Notes under the pieces: generated by a model
Told to the model about the DNA's origin: nothing
The model's input: the letters and a program-made list of their open reading frames with translations, nothing else
The model's database searches: none
Position numbers and translations under genes: made by a program
Shown: positions 5,014-6,293 of the stretch, piece by piece
How the letters are laid out: the number at the start of each line of letters is the position of its first letter
How positions within the stretch are numbered: the first letter of the stretch is position 1
Source: Syntrophomonadaceae bacterium
Lineage (GTDB): Bacteria > Bacillota > Dethiobacteria > DTU022
NCBI GenBank assembly: GCA_007136055.1
Contig: SLHT01000255.1
Coordinates: 1-6,293, forward strand
Reading direction: 5' to 3'
Length of the DNA stretch: 6,293 bases

Positions 5014-6293
5014 TTGGAAAGGGAAGGAAGTCTGTATGCTAAGCCAACATTTTTAATTGCAGTTATTGTTGTGGTAATCTTTCTGTTGTTTGGTGTTTTG
5101 GCGCCTGGAGCTTTTGGTGAAATTGCCGGAATTGTTTTTGATATCATGATCGATTACTTTGGATGGGCTTTTATTCTGGGCGCTAGTATCTTCCTATTTG
5201 TTATACTCTTCTTGCTGATAAGCCCACTTGGCCAGGTTAAGTTAGGTTTGGATGATGATGAGCCGGTTTATAAAACTTCGGTCTGGCTTGCTATGCTTTT
5301 CAGCTGTGGGATGGGTATTGGCCTCCTGTTTTGGGGGGTTTCTGAACCGATTTGGCACTATATGTGGCCGCCTTTTGGTGAAGCAGGCACTGAAGCTGCC
5401 ATGCATGTTGCCATGCGCTACTCATTTTTCCATTGGGGTTTCCACCCCTGGGCCATTTATTCTATAGTAGCAGGTTCTCTGGCCTATTTTTCTTACCGTA
5501 AGGGTTTGCCGATGCTGCTCAGTTCATGCCTCGAGCCGATTCTTGGTCGCAAGGGCATAGAAGGCGGTTGGGGTGTTTTGATTAACGTAATCGGTGTTTT
5601 TGCTACCCTCTTTGGTCTGGGTACTTCACTGGGGTTGGGAGCAATGCAGCTTGCCGCCGGCCTTGAAAGCCTGTTTGGCATTCCCAGTAATCCCGCTCTA
5701 TATGTCATTATAGTGGTGGTTATTACTCTGGCAGCTGTAATCTCCACCTATACCGGGATCGACCGCGGTATTAAGTATTTAAGCCAGCTTAACATCGTAG
5801 TGGCATTAATGCTGTTATTGATGGTTTTTATCCTCGGGCCGACCCTTTTTATTTTAAACTTTTTTACCCATGCTGTGGGAGAATACGTCCAAAACATAAT
5901 CAGCATGTCATTTAGCATTGATGCCGCCGGGGCTGGAACCGAAGGTTGGATTGGCTCATGGACTGTATTCTACTGGGCCTGGTGGATTGCGTGGGCTCCC
6001 TTCGTCGGGACCTTTATCGCGCGTATTTCAAAAGGCCGCACAATCCGAAACTTTGTTGTCGGTGTGATGTTGGTACCGGTTTTTGTGAGCATGGTTTGGT
6101 TCGCAGTTTTTGGCGGGGCTGCGCTTTATGCCGAACATTTTGGACCCGGTGGAATTGGCGAGGCTGTAAGTCAGGATTCGGCTCTTGGATTCTTTTCCCT
6201 ACTGGCCCAATTTCCAGCAGCATCGCTGCTGATTGTAGTGGCCATGTTCTCGGTGACAGTGTTTTTTATAACCTCTTCCGATTCCGGTACTTA
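5014..6293 (+). CDS. BCCT-family transporter (betaine/carnitine/choline type), 3'-truncated by window
   Basis: The frame stays open to the window edge, giving 426 residues of a family that usually has about 500-600. Multiple membrane helices are visible from residue 11 on. The TM3 glycine motif GMGIGLLFWGVSEP (99-112) is the form seen in Na+-coupled members such as BetP. HWGFHPWAIY (140-149) supplies the TM4 aromatic-box residues W141, W146 and Y149. TM8 reads FYWAWWIAWAPFVGTFIARI (319-338) with the family's Trp cluster (W321, W323, W324, W327), followed by SKGRTIRNF. SSDSGT at the edge fits a conserved TM10 stretch near a Na+ site. Import of glycine betaine or a related quaternary ammonium compound, probably with Na+, is the likely role. 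It could serve osmoprotection or feed methylated-amine metabolism; the substrate is not settled. The N-terminus before TM1 is very short. The start is TTG, and the gene may have its own promoter. Confidence 0.95.
   Translation, partial: MEREGSLYAKPTFLIAVIVVVIFLLFGVLAPGAFGEIAGIVFDIMIDYFGWAFILGASIFLFVILFLLISPLGQVKLGLDDDEPVYKTSVWLAMLFSCGMGIGLLFWGVSEPIWHYMWPPFGEAGTEAAMHVAMRYSFFHWGFHPWAIYSIVAGSLAYFSYRKGLPMLLSSCLEPILGRKGIEGGWGVLINVIGVFATLFGLGTSLGLGAMQLAAGLESLFGIPSNPALYVIIVVVITLAAVISTYTGIDRGIKYLSQLNIVVALMLLLMVFILGPTLFILNFFTHAVGEYVQNIISMSFSIDAAGAGTEGWIGSWTVFYWAWWIAWAPFVGTFIARISKGRTIRNFVVGVMLVPVFVSMVWFAVFGGAALYAEHFGPGGIGEAVSQDSALGFFSLLAQFPAASLLIVVAMFSVTVFFITSSDSGT

Noticed and set aside
5252..5467. 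A + strand frame of 71 codons starting ATG 5252
   Set aside because: It lies in another frame inside the BCCT transporter, whose conserved motifs cover the same bases.
1..6293. CRISPR array, tRNA or rRNA genes, or a complete insertion sequence
   Set aside because: No spaced direct repeats, cloverleaf, rRNA motif or transposase with terminal inverted repeats was found; the only regular repeats are the coding MORN units.

Overview
The window looks like a chromosomal segment of an anaerobic Gram-positive bacterium of the Clostridia (Peptococcaceae/Desulfotomaculum-like). This is an inference from strong AGGAGG-type ribosome binding sites, a perfect sigma-A promoter, GTG and TTG starts, very A+T-rich intergenic DNA, a Clostridia-style GEMM riboswitch, and the mix of AMP-forming acyl-CoA ligase and BCCT transporter genes. 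No 16S or other marker is present, so the assignment is tentative. All genes read on the + strand.

Layout. (1) Positions 1-207 hold the 3' remnant of an MBOAT-family O-acyltransferase (DltB/AlgI type). Its family-like sequence stops abruptly near 122 and runs into an unrelated tail and a stop. (2) Positions 208-646 are A+T-rich and apparently non-coding, with one short inverted repeat. (3) At 647-841 lies a compact regulatory module: a consensus TTGACA-17-TATAAT promoter, a GEMM-I (cyclic di-GMP-I type) riboswitch aptamer, and two overlapping hairpins that each end in a T-run. (4) After a further leader of about 230 nt comes a gene for a 469-residue protein (1089-2498) made of 14 MORN-type units in a 23-residue register, a Pro/Lys linker, a short coiled coil and a C-terminal membrane anchor. 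(5) Positions 2688-4418 encode an AMP-forming fatty-acyl-CoA synthetase-like enzyme. (6) Positions 4508-4882 encode a 124-residue protein with a Roadblock/LC7-like pattern. (7) From 5014 to the window end runs a BCCT-family (betaine/carnitine/choline-type) transporter, cut off at the 3' edge; it starts at TTG, out of frame with a nearby ATG.

How the parts may work together. The clearest functional link is that transcription towards the MORN protein gene begins at a strong promoter and passes through a cyclic-dinucleotide riboswitch. Abundance of this membrane-tethered repeat protein may therefore follow c-di-GMP (or a related dinucleotide). The ligase, the Roadblock-like protein and the transporter each have their own strong ribosome binding site and are separated by 89-189 bp, so they need not form one operon, and no shared pathway can be shown. 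The most noteworthy element is the riboswitch-MORN pairing; the MBOAT break and the small Roadblock-like protein are secondary.
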